This document shows, one piece after another, positions 1 through 7,170 of a stretch of 9,972 bases of DNA. The stretch spans positions 1-9,972 of the forward strand of contig JAIROC010000495.1 in NCBI GenBank assembly GCA_031257735.1, written 5' to 3'. The position numbers and the translations under genes were made by a program. Source of the DNA: Bacteroidales bacterium. Its GTDB lineage: Bacteria > Bacteroidota > Bacteroidia > Bacteroidales > WCHB1-69. How positions within the stretch are numbered: position 1 is the stretch's first letter; each line of letters starts with the position of its first letter. The notes beneath the pieces were generated by a model. That model worked only from the letters and a program-made list of their open reading frames with translations. It was not told the DNA's origin and did no database searches.

Positions 1-410
1 CCCCATTTCGCATAGGAATACAGCAAAACTTCAGTATCTGTATTCGATTTAAATTCAAACTCTCGAAGTTCATTTCTAAGCGATTTATAATTATATATCT
101 CCCCATTAAAAGTTACCCATATATCTTTTTGTTTAGTGGTCATCGGCTGATGACCGGCAACACTTAGATCAATGATTGAAAGCCTTCGGTGCGCAAGGTA
201 TATATCCGCATTTGCCCCAAACCCGGCAAGCGGCGGTACTAAAACCGGAGTCCTTGGACCTCCAAGTTCTGTTATTTTTCCCGACTGGGCATTAATCGCG
301 ACAAATCCTTCGCCGTCCGGCCCCCGGTGGGCAATGGCATCAGACATAGCTTGTATATCATCAACATCACCAACTGCATTATTATAAACTATACCAGTTA
401 TACCGCACAC
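1..410 (-). CDS. AsnB-type glutamine amidotransferase (asparagine synthetase family), 5' part only
   Basis: This gene runs off the left edge; 136 codons of its N-terminal glutaminase domain are visible. The start is GTG at 410-408, followed directly by TGC, so after Met removal the Cys is the Ntn nucleophile that releases ammonia from glutamine. The protein begins MCGITGIV. Family motifs follow: HRGPDGEG (about 28-35), HRRLSIIDLS (74-83), FNGEIYNY (101-108) and TDTEV (124-128). Between HRGPDGEG and HRRLS it carries about 25 more residues, rich in Pro and Gly, than the other AsnB-type protein in this window, so the two are different subfamilies and not recent copies. An AGGA site eight bases upstream lies in the end of the preceding glycosyltransferase gene, whose stop is five bases away, implying translational coupling. 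In glycan loci such proteins may amidate a uronic acid or other carboxylate; that role is inferred. The synthetase domain is outside the window. Confidence 0.93.
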   Translation of the reverse strand, partial: MCGITGIVYNNAVGDVDDIQAMSDAIAHRGPDGEGFVAINAQSGKITELGGPRTPVLVPPLAGFGANADIYLAHRRLSIIDLSVAGHQPMTTKQKDIWVTFNGEIYNYKSLRNELREFEFKSNTDTEVLLYSYAKW

Positions 411-415
411 TGTTA

Positions 416-1579
416 TTATCCTGCAAGATCATCAATGATATTTTTTATCTTTATTAAATTGTTTTCCGCGCTTAATTCTCTGGCATATTTATCCGCATTA
501 TTCTTACAGTTCATAATTTCATTCGGGCTTAGTGTCATAATACATTTTGCCAGTGCCTTCGGAGAGAAATTCCCGGAACAAACCCCTAAATGATACCGGT
601 TGACGATTTTTGCCATTTCCACCGAAGAAGGGCCGATTACTATTGCAAGTCTGGCCTGAATGAATTCGAATAATTTATTCGGTAAAGTATGAATTTTATT
701 AAATTCATATCCTTTATAGATAAATACACCGATATCATAAGTATTTAGCGTTTCAGCAATTCTAGCCGTCTCTACGGGTTCTATAAAATGAATATTTTTG
801 AACTGGCGAGCAGTGTTTACAAGATAATCATAATATTTCTTCTGGCTGGGAACAAGCATAAAAGTCAATTCATATCTCATGGGATCAAGATACCGCATCA
901 TTTTTATCATTAATTCGAGTTTCCGTTCCTTCGTGGCTCCACCATGATGAATTAATCTTATTTTATCATTATGTAATACGGTTGGCCGCAATATTTCCTG
1001 ATATGCAGGTGCATTGGTTATTACGCTTACTGAACCAGAAGAAAAATCGAAAAATTTTTCATATTTCCTTGCGATCCCATCGCATACAGTCGACATGGCA
1101 TCTATATATTTCCTGCATTCTTTTAACGCGTATATAATTACCGGCCGTATTAATAAACGCCATCTTAAGCCGGAAAATTCGTCTGGTGCATATTCATGCG
1201 CATCGAAGTATATTTTAGCCTGCCACTTTTTTGCAATTTTTAGAAGGACAGCAGAGTATAATCCATCCCAGTCATTGGCAATGATAACATCAGGGGGCCC
1301 CACGCTGTTCTTTAAAATATTCTCAAAATCCAGTGCTTTTCTATAATAATAGGAAAAATAATCTTTCCTCATAAATTGAACTAATCTTTTTACCTTCTCA
1401 GGGAGAGTGCTTTTTTGTCCTGGCTTGACCAGATAGTGCTCTATTTCAGTATGATCGGGAAACGGGGGGGTATAACCTATGGTTATAAAATCATATTGGG
1501 ACTTAAGGGCTTGTATTTGTCTTAACACTCTCGGATCTCTATGCAGAAATGAATAGGATATTATTAGGACAGTTTTCAT
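416..1579 (-). CDS. GT-B glycosyltransferase, downstream copy of a tandem pair
   Basis: A 387-residue cytoplasmic GT-B glycosyltransferase of the GT4-like type, expected to add a sugar from a nucleotide-sugar donor to a lipid-linked glycan. The N-terminal domain opens with strand MKTVLIISYS and contains DVIIANDW (about 97-104) and DAHEY (126-130). The donor domain has the HHGG turn with following ERKLE (211-222), an EPV segment (268-270) and the family-typical LPNKLFEFIQARLAIVIG block (299-316). A longer reading frame allows an ATG at 1612, but ATG 1579 is chosen because it aligns with the sister gene's MKTVLIISYS start and has GGAG ten bases upstream, the same spacing as the sister. Its ATG overlaps the TGA of a 31-codon ORF carrying an asnB-start remnant. 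A C7 run lies at codons 37-39. Donor and acceptor are unknown. Confidence 0.9.
   Translation of the reverse strand: MKTVLIISYSFLHRDPRVLRQIQALKSQYDFITIGYTPPFPDHTEIEHYLVKPGQKSTLPEKVKRLVQFMRKDYFSYYYRKALDFENILKNSVGPPDVIIANDWDGLYSAVLLKIAKKWQAKIYFDAHEYAPDEFSGLRWRLLIRPVIIYALKECRKYIDAMSTVCDGIARKYEKFFDFSSGSVSVITNAPAYQEILRPTVLHNDKIRLIHHGGATKERKLELMIKMMRYLDPMRYELTFMLVPSQKKYYDYLVNTARQFKNIHFIEPVETARIAETLNTYDIGVFIYKGYEFNKIHTLPNKLFEFIQARLAIVIGPSSVEMAKIVNRYHLGVCSGNFSPKALAKCIMTLSPNEIMNCKNNADKYARELSAENNLIKIKNIIDDLAG
419..422 (-). promoter_or_regulatory. Ribosome binding site of the left-edge asnB-type gene
   Basis: AGGA on the minus strand, eight bases before the GTG at 410. It lies in the last codons of the upstream glycosyltransferase (GCA GGA TAA). 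It fixes the GTG start, which also puts the catalytic Cys at position 2. The same site is present in the upstream repeat copy at 1680-1683. Confidence 0.7.
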
Positions 1580-1671
1580 GTCTTTGCTACTCCGAGTTTG
1601 AAGAAATTGCATATATCAAAAAAACTAATTTGATCATAAAAGGAAAAATTAAAGCCGGTTATGCCGCACAC
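1576..1671 (-). pseudogene. Truncated start of an asnB-type gene fused to unrelated sequence (31-codon ORF)
   Basis: Directly after the stop of the upstream glycosyltransferase copy, the minus strand reads AGGA, eight bases, then GTG TGC GGC ATA ACC GGC, encoding MCGITG. This matches the first six codons of the intact asnB-type gene at 410, differing only at three third-codon positions. Beyond codon six no similarity to the amidotransferase is visible. The frame continues through AT-rich sequence for 25 codons to a TGA at 1578-1576, which overlaps the ATG of the next gene as ATGA. It is best read as a duplication scar. Because its ribosome binding site and start codon are intact it may still be translated and couple translation to the downstream glycosyltransferase; that effect is inferred. 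The peptide has no recognisable domain. Confidence 0.7.
1590..1593 (-). promoter_or_regulatory. Ribosome binding site deciding the start of the downstream glycosyltransferase copy
   Basis: GGAG on the minus strand, ten bases before ATG 1579. The sister gene has GGAG at 2851-2854, also ten bases before its ATG 2840. The matching site and spacing support the shorter start rather than the in-frame ATG at 1612. Confidence 0.65.
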
Positions 1672-2840
1672 TGTTATTATCCTGCAAGATCATCAATGAT
1701 ATTTTTTATCTTTATTAAATTGTTTTCCGCGCTTAATTCCCTGGCATATTTATCCGCATTATTCTTACAGTTCATAATTTCATTCGGGCTTAGTGTCATG
1801 ATACATTTTGCCAGTGCCTTTGGAGAGAAATTCCCGGAACAAATTCCTAAATGATACCGGTTGACAATTTTTGCCATTTCCACTGAAGGACCGATTGCTA
1901 TTGCAAGTCTAGCTTGAATATACTCAAAAAATTTATTCGGCAAAGCATGAATATTATTAAATTCATGCCCCTTAAGGATATATACGCCTATATCATAAGT
2001 ATTTAGCGTTTCAGCAATTCTAGCCGTCTCCACGGGTTCTATAAAATGAATATTTTTGAACTGGCGAGCGGTGTTTACAAGATAATCATAATATTTCTTC
2101 TGGCTGGGAACAAGCATAAAAGTCAATTCATATCGCAGGGGATCAAGATACCGCATCATTTTTATCATTAATTCAAGTTTCCGTTCCTTCATGGCTCCAC
2201 CATGGTGAATTAATTGTATTTTATCATTATGTAATGCGGCTGGCTGCAATACTTCTTGATATGCAGGCGTATTAGTTATTACGCTTACAAAACCAGAAGG
2301 AAAATTGAGAAACTTTTCATATTCCCTTGCGATCCCATCGCATACAGTCGACATGGCGTCTATATATTTCCTACATTCTTTTAACGCATATATAATTACC
2401 GGCCGTATTAACAAACGCCATCTTAAACTAGCAACCTCATCTGGTGCATATTCATGCGCATCGAAGTATATTTTAGCCTGCCACTTTTTTTCAGTTTTTA
2501 AAAGAACAGCAGAATACAATCCACTCCAGTCATTGGCAATGATAACATCGGGAGAGAAAGGGGGATTGATCGCGAAAACATGCTTAATATCCAGTGTCTT
2601 TTTATAGTATAGAAAGTATTCTTTCTTCATAAGTTGAAATATTTTTTTTATTTTTTCAGGGAAAGTACTTTTCTGCCTTCTTTTAACTGGATAATGTCTA
2701 ATCCCGTCAGTATTGTCGAGAAATGGGGGTGTGTACCCTATAGTTTCAATTTTATATTTGGATTTAAGAGCTTGGATTTGTCTTAATATTCTCGGATCAC
2801 TATGCAAAGGAGAATAGGAAATAATCAGCACGGTTTTCAT
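1654..2840 (-). repeat. Tandem duplication, copy 2 (upstream)
   Basis: Partner of the repeat at 393-1579. At its left end the match stops six codons into the asnB reading frame (1654-1671), which marks the duplication or fusion breakpoint. Around its right end only the GGAG region just upstream of the ATG is weakly shared, so that boundary is close to the gene start. Confidence 0.9.
1677..2840 (-). CDS. GT-B glycosyltransferase, upstream copy of a tandem pair
   Basis: A 387-residue GT-B glycosyltransferase, paralogue of the gene immediately downstream and of identical length. It shares the MKTVLIISYS start, DVIIANDW, DAHEYAPDE, HHGG, the EPV segment and the LPNKFFEYIQARLAIAIG donor-site block. 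Residues from about 98 to the end are roughly 90% identical to the sister, with a 67-residue stretch after HHGG nearly unchanged, whereas residues about 40-97 differ at around half the positions and contain a one-residue insertion, balanced later by one missing Ser in the GPSV segment. GT-B N-terminal domains usually bind the acceptor and C-terminal domains the nucleotide sugar, so the two may use the same donor on different acceptors. GGAG lies ten bases before ATG 2840. The 106-base gap to the preceding asnB-type gene is the largest gap between complete genes here and holds no convincing promoter or terminator. Confidence 0.91.
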   Translation of the reverse strand: MKTVLIISYSPLHSDPRILRQIQALKSKYKIETIGYTPPFLDNTDGIRHYPVKRRQKSTFPEKIKKIFQLMKKEYFLYYKKTLDIKHVFAINPPFSPDVIIANDWSGLYSAVLLKTEKKWQAKIYFDAHEYAPDEVASLRWRLLIRPVIIYALKECRKYIDAMSTVCDGIAREYEKFLNFPSGFVSVITNTPAYQEVLQPAALHNDKIQLIHHGGAMKERKLELMIKMMRYLDPLRYELTFMLVPSQKKYYDYLVNTARQFKNIHFIEPVETARIAETLNTYDIGVYILKGHEFNNIHALPNKFFEYIQARLAIAIGPSVEMAKIVNRYHLGICSGNFSPKALAKCIMTLSPNEIMNCKNNADKYARELSAENNLIKIKNIIDDLAG

Positions 2841-2946
2841 ATTTTAGTCGCTCCGGGCACTATATATAAAATTTTCACACTTCTTGTCATCAAATTATTT
2901 CTTAACTATCAATAAAAAACAATTCATTTAAGGTAAAATATTTTCT

Positions 2947-4857
2947 CTATGCCAGCATTGCTTTAAATTGAGCTGCTTTATCATGGAATTGTCTCTGCCA
3001 TAATTCGAGACAAAATATTCCCCAAAGATTGCGGCCAAAATTATCTTCTTTTTCCATAATGTGTACCACCGCTGTATTGTTGATCAGATCGCGCTCTCTT
3101 GCATGCTTAGAAGAAAGAATATCTAAAATAAAAGCATGCGCCTCTTTTTTTGCCCATTCTGTAAATGGTGTAGGAAACCCCATTTTATCTTTTCTATTCA
3201 TGATTTCATCTGGTACGAATTTCTTCATGGACTGTCGTAGGATATATTTCATGCACCCATCTTTGAATTTCATATTGGCAGGTATTGTTGCTACCAACTC
3301 CACAAGTTTATGATCCAAAAATGGCACTCTCGATTCAATTCCATGTGCCATACTCATGCGGTCCTCTACCTGAAGCAAAGCAGGAAGAAGTGTTTTAAGA
3401 TCAAAATATGTCATTTGATCAAGATAACTTTCTTTTTCAACATTATTGGCATTAAATAATTGATTATAACTATCAAAGGGATCATAATCGCCTAACCGAT
3501 CCCAATAAATATAAGGTACAATCTCAGGAGCACGATTAATAAGCTGAAAATAACGTTTGGAAGAGTCTTCAAATAAACCCTGTTTCCAAAATGTCTTTAT
3601 CATAGGTTGATACTGCTTTAATACTGTTAAATTAGGAATAATAGAAGCCATTGTCACAATATATGGTCCATACCGACCTTGTCCTGCCGTCCCTTCAATC
3701 GCACCTTTTATGCATTGTTCAAGATAAGCTACAAGATAACGGGCATATCCACTAAAAATCTCATCACCTCCTTGTCCTCCTAAAACCACTTTGCGATATT
3801 CAGCGGCAAGTTTGGAAACCATATATTGAGAAAATGAACCTGGGCCACCTACAGGATTGTCCAAGTGATAAATTACATCTTCAATATGCGTGATAAAATC
3901 ATCAGGCCGTATGCACACTTCCTTTAAAGGAAACCCTTTTTTTTCTGCAAGTAAATGCGCATATTTGCTTTCATCATATTGTAAACCACAATCAAATTTA
4001 CCGGTAAACCCAATATATTCTCCTGGTCGTAAATCACTAGCCATAGATGATATAATTGAAGAATCCAGGCCGCCACTTACATATCCGCCAATCGGGACAT
4101 CACTACGAATATGATATTTTAATGAATCTTCAAATCGTGCCAATATTGAATCTTCAAAATATTTTTGGGTATGATTCAGATCGAGGTTATAATAAACCTG
4201 CCAATAACGATTATTTCTTATTACATTATTTTTAATTATTAAACTATGTGCTGGTAAAACTTCTTGAACATCCTTGTACATCGTTCTACCTTGCAGGCAG
4301 AATTGAAAAACTAAATAATCCTTTAATCCATCAAAATCAATAGCTATCTCCGAAAGAAAGGGAAGAAGAGCTTTTATTTCAGAAGCAAAATAAAAAATGT
4401 CATTTTGTATGGTGTAATAAAATGGTTTAACGCCAAAACGATCCCTGGCACAAAACAGTTTCCTGTTAGCTTCATCCCACAACGCAAATGCGAACATCCC
4501 ATTGAAATGAGTAACACAATCTTCGCCCCATTTTCTCCAACTTGCAAGAATTACTTCGGTGTCACTTTCCGTTTGAAATGAACCTCCAATCTCAGTACGC
4601 AATTCAAGATAATTATAAATCTCGCCATTAAAACATATCCAATTCCCTTCGGCGTCTCGCATGGGTTGTGTACCGCTTGAAAGATCAATAATAGAAAGCC
4701 TGCGGTGAGCAAATCCAACGTGGCTATCTTTATGAATCCACATCCCCTCACCATCCGGTCCACGATGAGCCTGCAACCGATTCATAACCGCCAAACGCTT
4801 TTCAACATCAGGAATTTGACCATCTGTCATATTTAATATACCTGATATAGAACACAT
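2947..4857 (-). CDS. asnB: Asparagine synthetase-type glutamine amidotransferase (AsnB family), full length
   Basis: A complete 636-residue glutamine-hydrolysing, ATP-dependent amidotransferase. The N-terminal Ntn glutaminase domain starts MCSISG with the nucleophile Cys2 and contains HRGPDGEG (31-38), HRRLSIIDLS (51-60), FNGEIYNY (76-83), SDTEV (98-102) and RDRFGVKPFYY (138-148). The synthetase domain has the pyrophosphate-binding SGGLDSS loop (261-267), GGQGGDEIFSGY (360-371) and VEDRMSMAHGIESRVPFLDH (497-516). All expected catalytic motifs are present, so it should be active. AAGGA lies seven bases before the ATG, and the preceding glycosyltransferase ends 20 bases away. Canonical AsnB makes asparagine from aspartate. 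Its place among glycosyltransferases and sugar-nucleotide enzymes, with a second AsnB-type gene nearby, suggests amidation of a glycan carboxylate, as proposed for WbpS-like proteins of O-antigen loci; the true acceptor is not readable from sequence. The symbol denotes the family only. Confidence 0.95.
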   Translation of the reverse strand: MCSISGILNMTDGQIPDVEKRLAVMNRLQAHRGPDGEGMWIHKDSHVGFAHRRLSIIDLSSGTQPMRDAEGNWICFNGEIYNYLELRTEIGGSFQTESDTEVILASWRKWGEDCVTHFNGMFAFALWDEANRKLFCARDRFGVKPFYYTIQNDIFYFASEIKALLPFLSEIAIDFDGLKDYLVFQFCLQGRTMYKDVQEVLPAHSLIIKNNVIRNNRYWQVYYNLDLNHTQKYFEDSILARFEDSLKYHIRSDVPIGGYVSGGLDSSIISSMASDLRPGEYIGFTGKFDCGLQYDESKYAHLLAEKKGFPLKEVCIRPDDFITHIEDVIYHLDNPVGGPGSFSQYMVSKLAAEYRKVVLGGQGGDEIFSGYARYLVAYLEQCIKGAIEGTAGQGRYGPYIVTMASIIPNLTVLKQYQPMIKTFWKQGLFEDSSKRYFQLINRAPEIVPYIYWDRLGDYDPFDSYNQLFNANNVEKESYLDQMTYFDLKTLLPALLQVEDRMSMAHGIESRVPFLDHKLVELVATIPANMKFKDGCMKYILRQSMKKFVPDEIMNRKDKMGFPTPFTEWAKKEAHAFILDILSSKHARERDLINNTAVVHIMEKEDNFGRNLWGIFCLELWQRQFHDKAAQFKAMLA

Positions 4858-4877
4858 TACAGATTCCTTTTATTTGC

Positions 4878-6119
4878 TTATTTCTCTCTGAAAAGAATTT
4901 CTAATTTTTCGTCAAATTTTTTAACAAAATTTTCAAATGAATATTTATGATTCATTATTATCTCTTCAAAAGAACACTCAGTCATATTGATACAATACTG
5001 TTCATCCCGTAATTTGTCCAGAACTTCGCCTACATTACTAAAATCACGCCGAAGGGGAATAAAATGTCGGTTTGCATGAAAAATTCCTTGATAGTTACCT
5101 TCAAAAAATATTTGTACAGTTTTACACGCCGCTGCCTCAAAATGACGTGGTGCAACAGCCCTGTAACAAAGTATACCCTCATAAGGTGCGAGAAATTCCA
5201 AAATCTGTTTATCATCCACCTTTGGGTTCCTTTTTATAAAGTTATTCAATTCTTGTTCAATTTGCCCATTTCTATCTACCAAATCAGATCCCGATTCAAC
5301 GCCTAACGTAGCTTTACAATTTCCCAAAAATTTCAGCCATGCATTGCCCATAAACCGGTCTTCCCAACGGCTGGAAATATTTGTTTTAAAACCACGCTGT
5401 TCTGCATATTGACGAATTGCATCACCAATCATACGCTTCTCCCAAGCCAATCGTCCAAATGATGCAGGTTGGATAGAACCACGATATCCAATATCAATAC
5501 ATCGTTCAGAAAACGGAAGCGATCTAATCGTTTTGAATTCACTTGGGACAAATCCTGTTAAGTACGGCATAAAATGAAGACGAGGAGTAACAGCTTCTGG
5601 GTAAAAAGATCGTACATTGCTTTCATCGCAAAGGGTAAGCAACAAATCAAAGCCATTTTCTCCCAGATACTGCGCCATTTGATCTGTGAGGTAATGTTCG
5701 TCTTGCTTCATCATTATTTTTAGACCATGATAATCTCTTAATCTTCTTTTATTTATTCTTTCCAGGTGAAGTATATTCGCCACTCTATATGATAGAGTAT
5801 TATGTATAATAATCCCATCATAAGAATCAATATTATCTAATGCCCCTCGATAAGAATGATATAAATTCAAGAAATCAATACGATAACTAGATAACTTAAT
5901 CACTTCCTCTATTGTTTGTCTAATAGTAATAATCCCATTCGGATTGAGATATACAAGAAACAGTAGTTTTTCTTTACGCAACTTATCTAATGTACCCGAA
6001 ATGTATATTTTTGGTTTATATAAAAATGTATTTATATGTGCCTTTACTTTCGGTAAAAACATACCATTTTTGATATTTTTATATATCCGGCATAAAAATG
6101 AAGTAATTACAAAGGCCAT
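4878..6119 (-). CDS. CgeB-like glycosyltransferase (Glyco_trans_1_2 type)
   Basis: A 413-residue protein with the C-terminal signature of CgeB-like group 1 glycosyltransferases: IDIGYRGS (208-215), a GSDLVDRNG block (277-285) and APRHFEAAACKTVQIFFEGNY in two parts (323-334 and 335-343), followed by HFIPLRRDFSNV (352-363), where the sugar nucleotide is expected to bind. The N-terminal half has a Rossmann-like strand LLFLVYL (52-58), DGIIIHN (101-107) and MMKQDEHY (136-143). The first 40 residues are hydrophobic and basic and may attach the enzyme to the membrane. It is a distant paralogue of the broken gene at 8373-9576, sharing motif order and spacing. ATG 6119 is preferred over the TTG one codon upstream; it lies three bases after the stop of the SDR gene, with GGGGTG just ahead. 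The sugar transferred is unknown. Confidence 0.87.
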   Translation of the reverse strand: MAFVITSFLCRIYKNIKNGMFLPKVKAHINTFLYKPKIYISGTLDKLRKEKLLFLVYLNPNGIITIRQTIEEVIKLSSYRIDFLNLYHSYRGALDNIDSYDGIIIHNTLSYRVANILHLERINKRRLRDYHGLKIMMKQDEHYLTDQMAQYLGENGFDLLLTLCDESNVRSFYPEAVTPRLHFMPYLTGFVPSEFKTIRSLPFSERCIDIGYRGSIQPASFGRLAWEKRMIGDAIRQYAEQRGFKTNISSRWEDRFMGNAWLKFLGNCKATLGVESGSDLVDRNGQIEQELNNFIKRNPKVDDKQILEFLAPYEGILCYRAVAPRHFEAAACKTVQIFFEGNYQGIFHANRHFIPLRRDFSNVGEVLDKLRDEQYCINMTECSFEEIIMNHKYSFENFVKKFDEKLEILFREK

Positions 6120-6122
6120 CAA

Positions 6123-7166
6123 TCACCCCATGTGTATATCATGTTTTTGTATCGCGGCTTTAATTCGGTGTATATTTTCTTTAGTCCAAGAAATTGTTTT
6201 CACAAGTCCCTCGTTAATTTTGACTTGTGCCACAAATCCTAATTCATTAAACGCCTTGCCCGTACTACCGAAACGTTTTCCGGAATGATCCCAATTTCTT
6301 TCTGACATATAACCGATAGTTCCATTTCCAACTAATTTCAAAATAATATTAGCAAGATCCATTATAGAAGTCTCAATGCCAGTAGCAAGATTGTATACTT
6401 CACCCTCCTTACCATTAATAGCACAAAGAAGCAAGCCATGCACAATGTCATCAATGTATATGAAGTCACGTGTAGCCACACCACCATTTTCTACAGGTAA
6501 TTCCATATTATTCAAAGCATGATATATAAATGTTGGAACTACATTTCGCCATACTGTGGCCGATGTACCACGCCATTCACCTGCACCAAGAACTTCTCCG
6601 GGGCCATAAATATTTTGAAATCTTGCTTTGACTATTGGCAATCCATATCGGCAAAAATAATAGTTAAAATAAAATTCTCCAAATATTTTTGACATCTGAT
6701 AGGGACTATCCAAATACATTGAAATTGGGCTTTCCTCTGTGGTAGCCTCTGCTATCTCATAGGTCTTTTTTGCTACTGTACATCCAGCCGAAGAGTAAAC
6801 CACTTTTTTAAGCCGCTTAAAATCTCTAATGCGCTCACACAGCATCAAAGTCGGCAATGTGTTATTATGGTGATCTTGTATGGGATCGTAAATGGAATTT
6901 TGATTCCCATGAAAAGTCGTCAAGTGAAACCCATATTCATAATCATCATTCAGCTTATCGAGAACAGCTCTTTCTGTTACTGAACCTTGAATAAAAGTAA
7001 TTCTATCATCGCAAGGAAGGTTTTCCCGTTCTGATGATATAAGATTATCTATCACAAGTACTCTGGAAACGCCTAGATCCAAAACTTTTTTTACAAGGTT
7101 ACACCCAACAAAACCCGCACCGCCAGTAACAAAGATAGATGTCCCTTTTATGTTTACACTCTCCAT
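6123..7166 (-). CDS. Extended-SDR NAD-dependent nucleotide-sugar epimerase/dehydratase, downstream of a pair
   Basis: A 347-residue extended short-chain dehydrogenase/reductase acting in the cytoplasm on a nucleotide-activated sugar. It has the NAD-binding TGGAGFVG loop (14-21), VLVIDNL (37-42), YSSAGC with the catalytic-region Ser (124-129), the active-site YQMSK (156-160), ARFQNIYGPG (181-190) and TRDFIYIDD (232-240), all typical of the UDP-glucose 4-epimerase/dTDP-glucose dehydratase superfamily. An earlier in-frame start at 7217 would overlap the preceding gene by 47 bases. ATG 7166 is preferred because AAGGAG lies seven bases upstream and the overlap becomes a four-base gap. Whether it is a 4-epimerase, a decarboxylase, a 4,6-dehydratase or a synthase of another branched or deoxy sugar cannot be decided. 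It is a diverged paralogue of the adjacent SDR gene, and the two may act in sequence. Confidence 0.9.
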   Translation of the reverse strand: MESVNIKGTSIFVTGGAGFVGCNLVKKVLDLGVSRVLVIDNLISSERENLPCDDRITFIQGSVTERAVLDKLNDDYEYGFHLTTFHGNQNSIYDPIQDHHNNTLPTLMLCERIRDFKRLKKVVYSSAGCTVAKKTYEIAEATTEESPISMYLDSPYQMSKIFGEFYFNYYFCRYGLPIVKARFQNIYGPGEVLGAGEWRGTSATVWRNVVPTFIYHALNNMELPVENGGVATRDFIYIDDIVHGLLLCAINGKEGEVYNLATGIETSIMDLANIILKLVGNGTIGYMSERNWDHSGKRFGSTGKAFNELGFVAQVKINEGLVKTISWTKENIHRIKAAIQKHDIHMG

Positions 7167-7170
7167 GAGT

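Larger units (their letters stand above)
393..1579 (-). repeat. Tandem duplication, copy 1 (downstream)
   Basis: Direct repeat with 1654-2840 at an offset of 1261 bp. It spans the whole glycosyltransferase gene, the five-base gap and the first 18 bases of the asnB-type gene. Identity is uneven: almost complete at about 411-600 and about 740-960, and much lower at about 1290-1500, the codons for residues about 40-95. Confidence 0.9.

Noticed and set aside
172..593. Plus-strand open frames opposite the left-edge asnB-type and glycosyltransferase genes
   Set aside because: They are shadows of clearly conserved minus-strand genes and show no domain features; the similar plus-strand frame at 1549-1854 recurs only because the region is duplicated.
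1580..1612. Longer N-terminus for the downstream glycosyltransferase starting at ATG 1612
   Set aside because: The extra eleven residues are absent from the sister copy, and GGAG with matching spacing supports ATG 1579.
2861..2893. Possible promoter (TTGATG and an AT-rich TATATA region on the minus strand) in the 106-base gap before the upstream glycosyltransferase copy
   Set aside because: The TATATA options are 19 or more bases from TTGATG and the 17-base option (TTTATA) matches the -10 consensus poorly; in AT-rich DNA this is expected by chance.
5030..5306. Open frames on both strands inside the CgeB-like glycosyltransferase gene
   Set aside because: They lie in other frames of a gene with strong family motifs and have no independent support.
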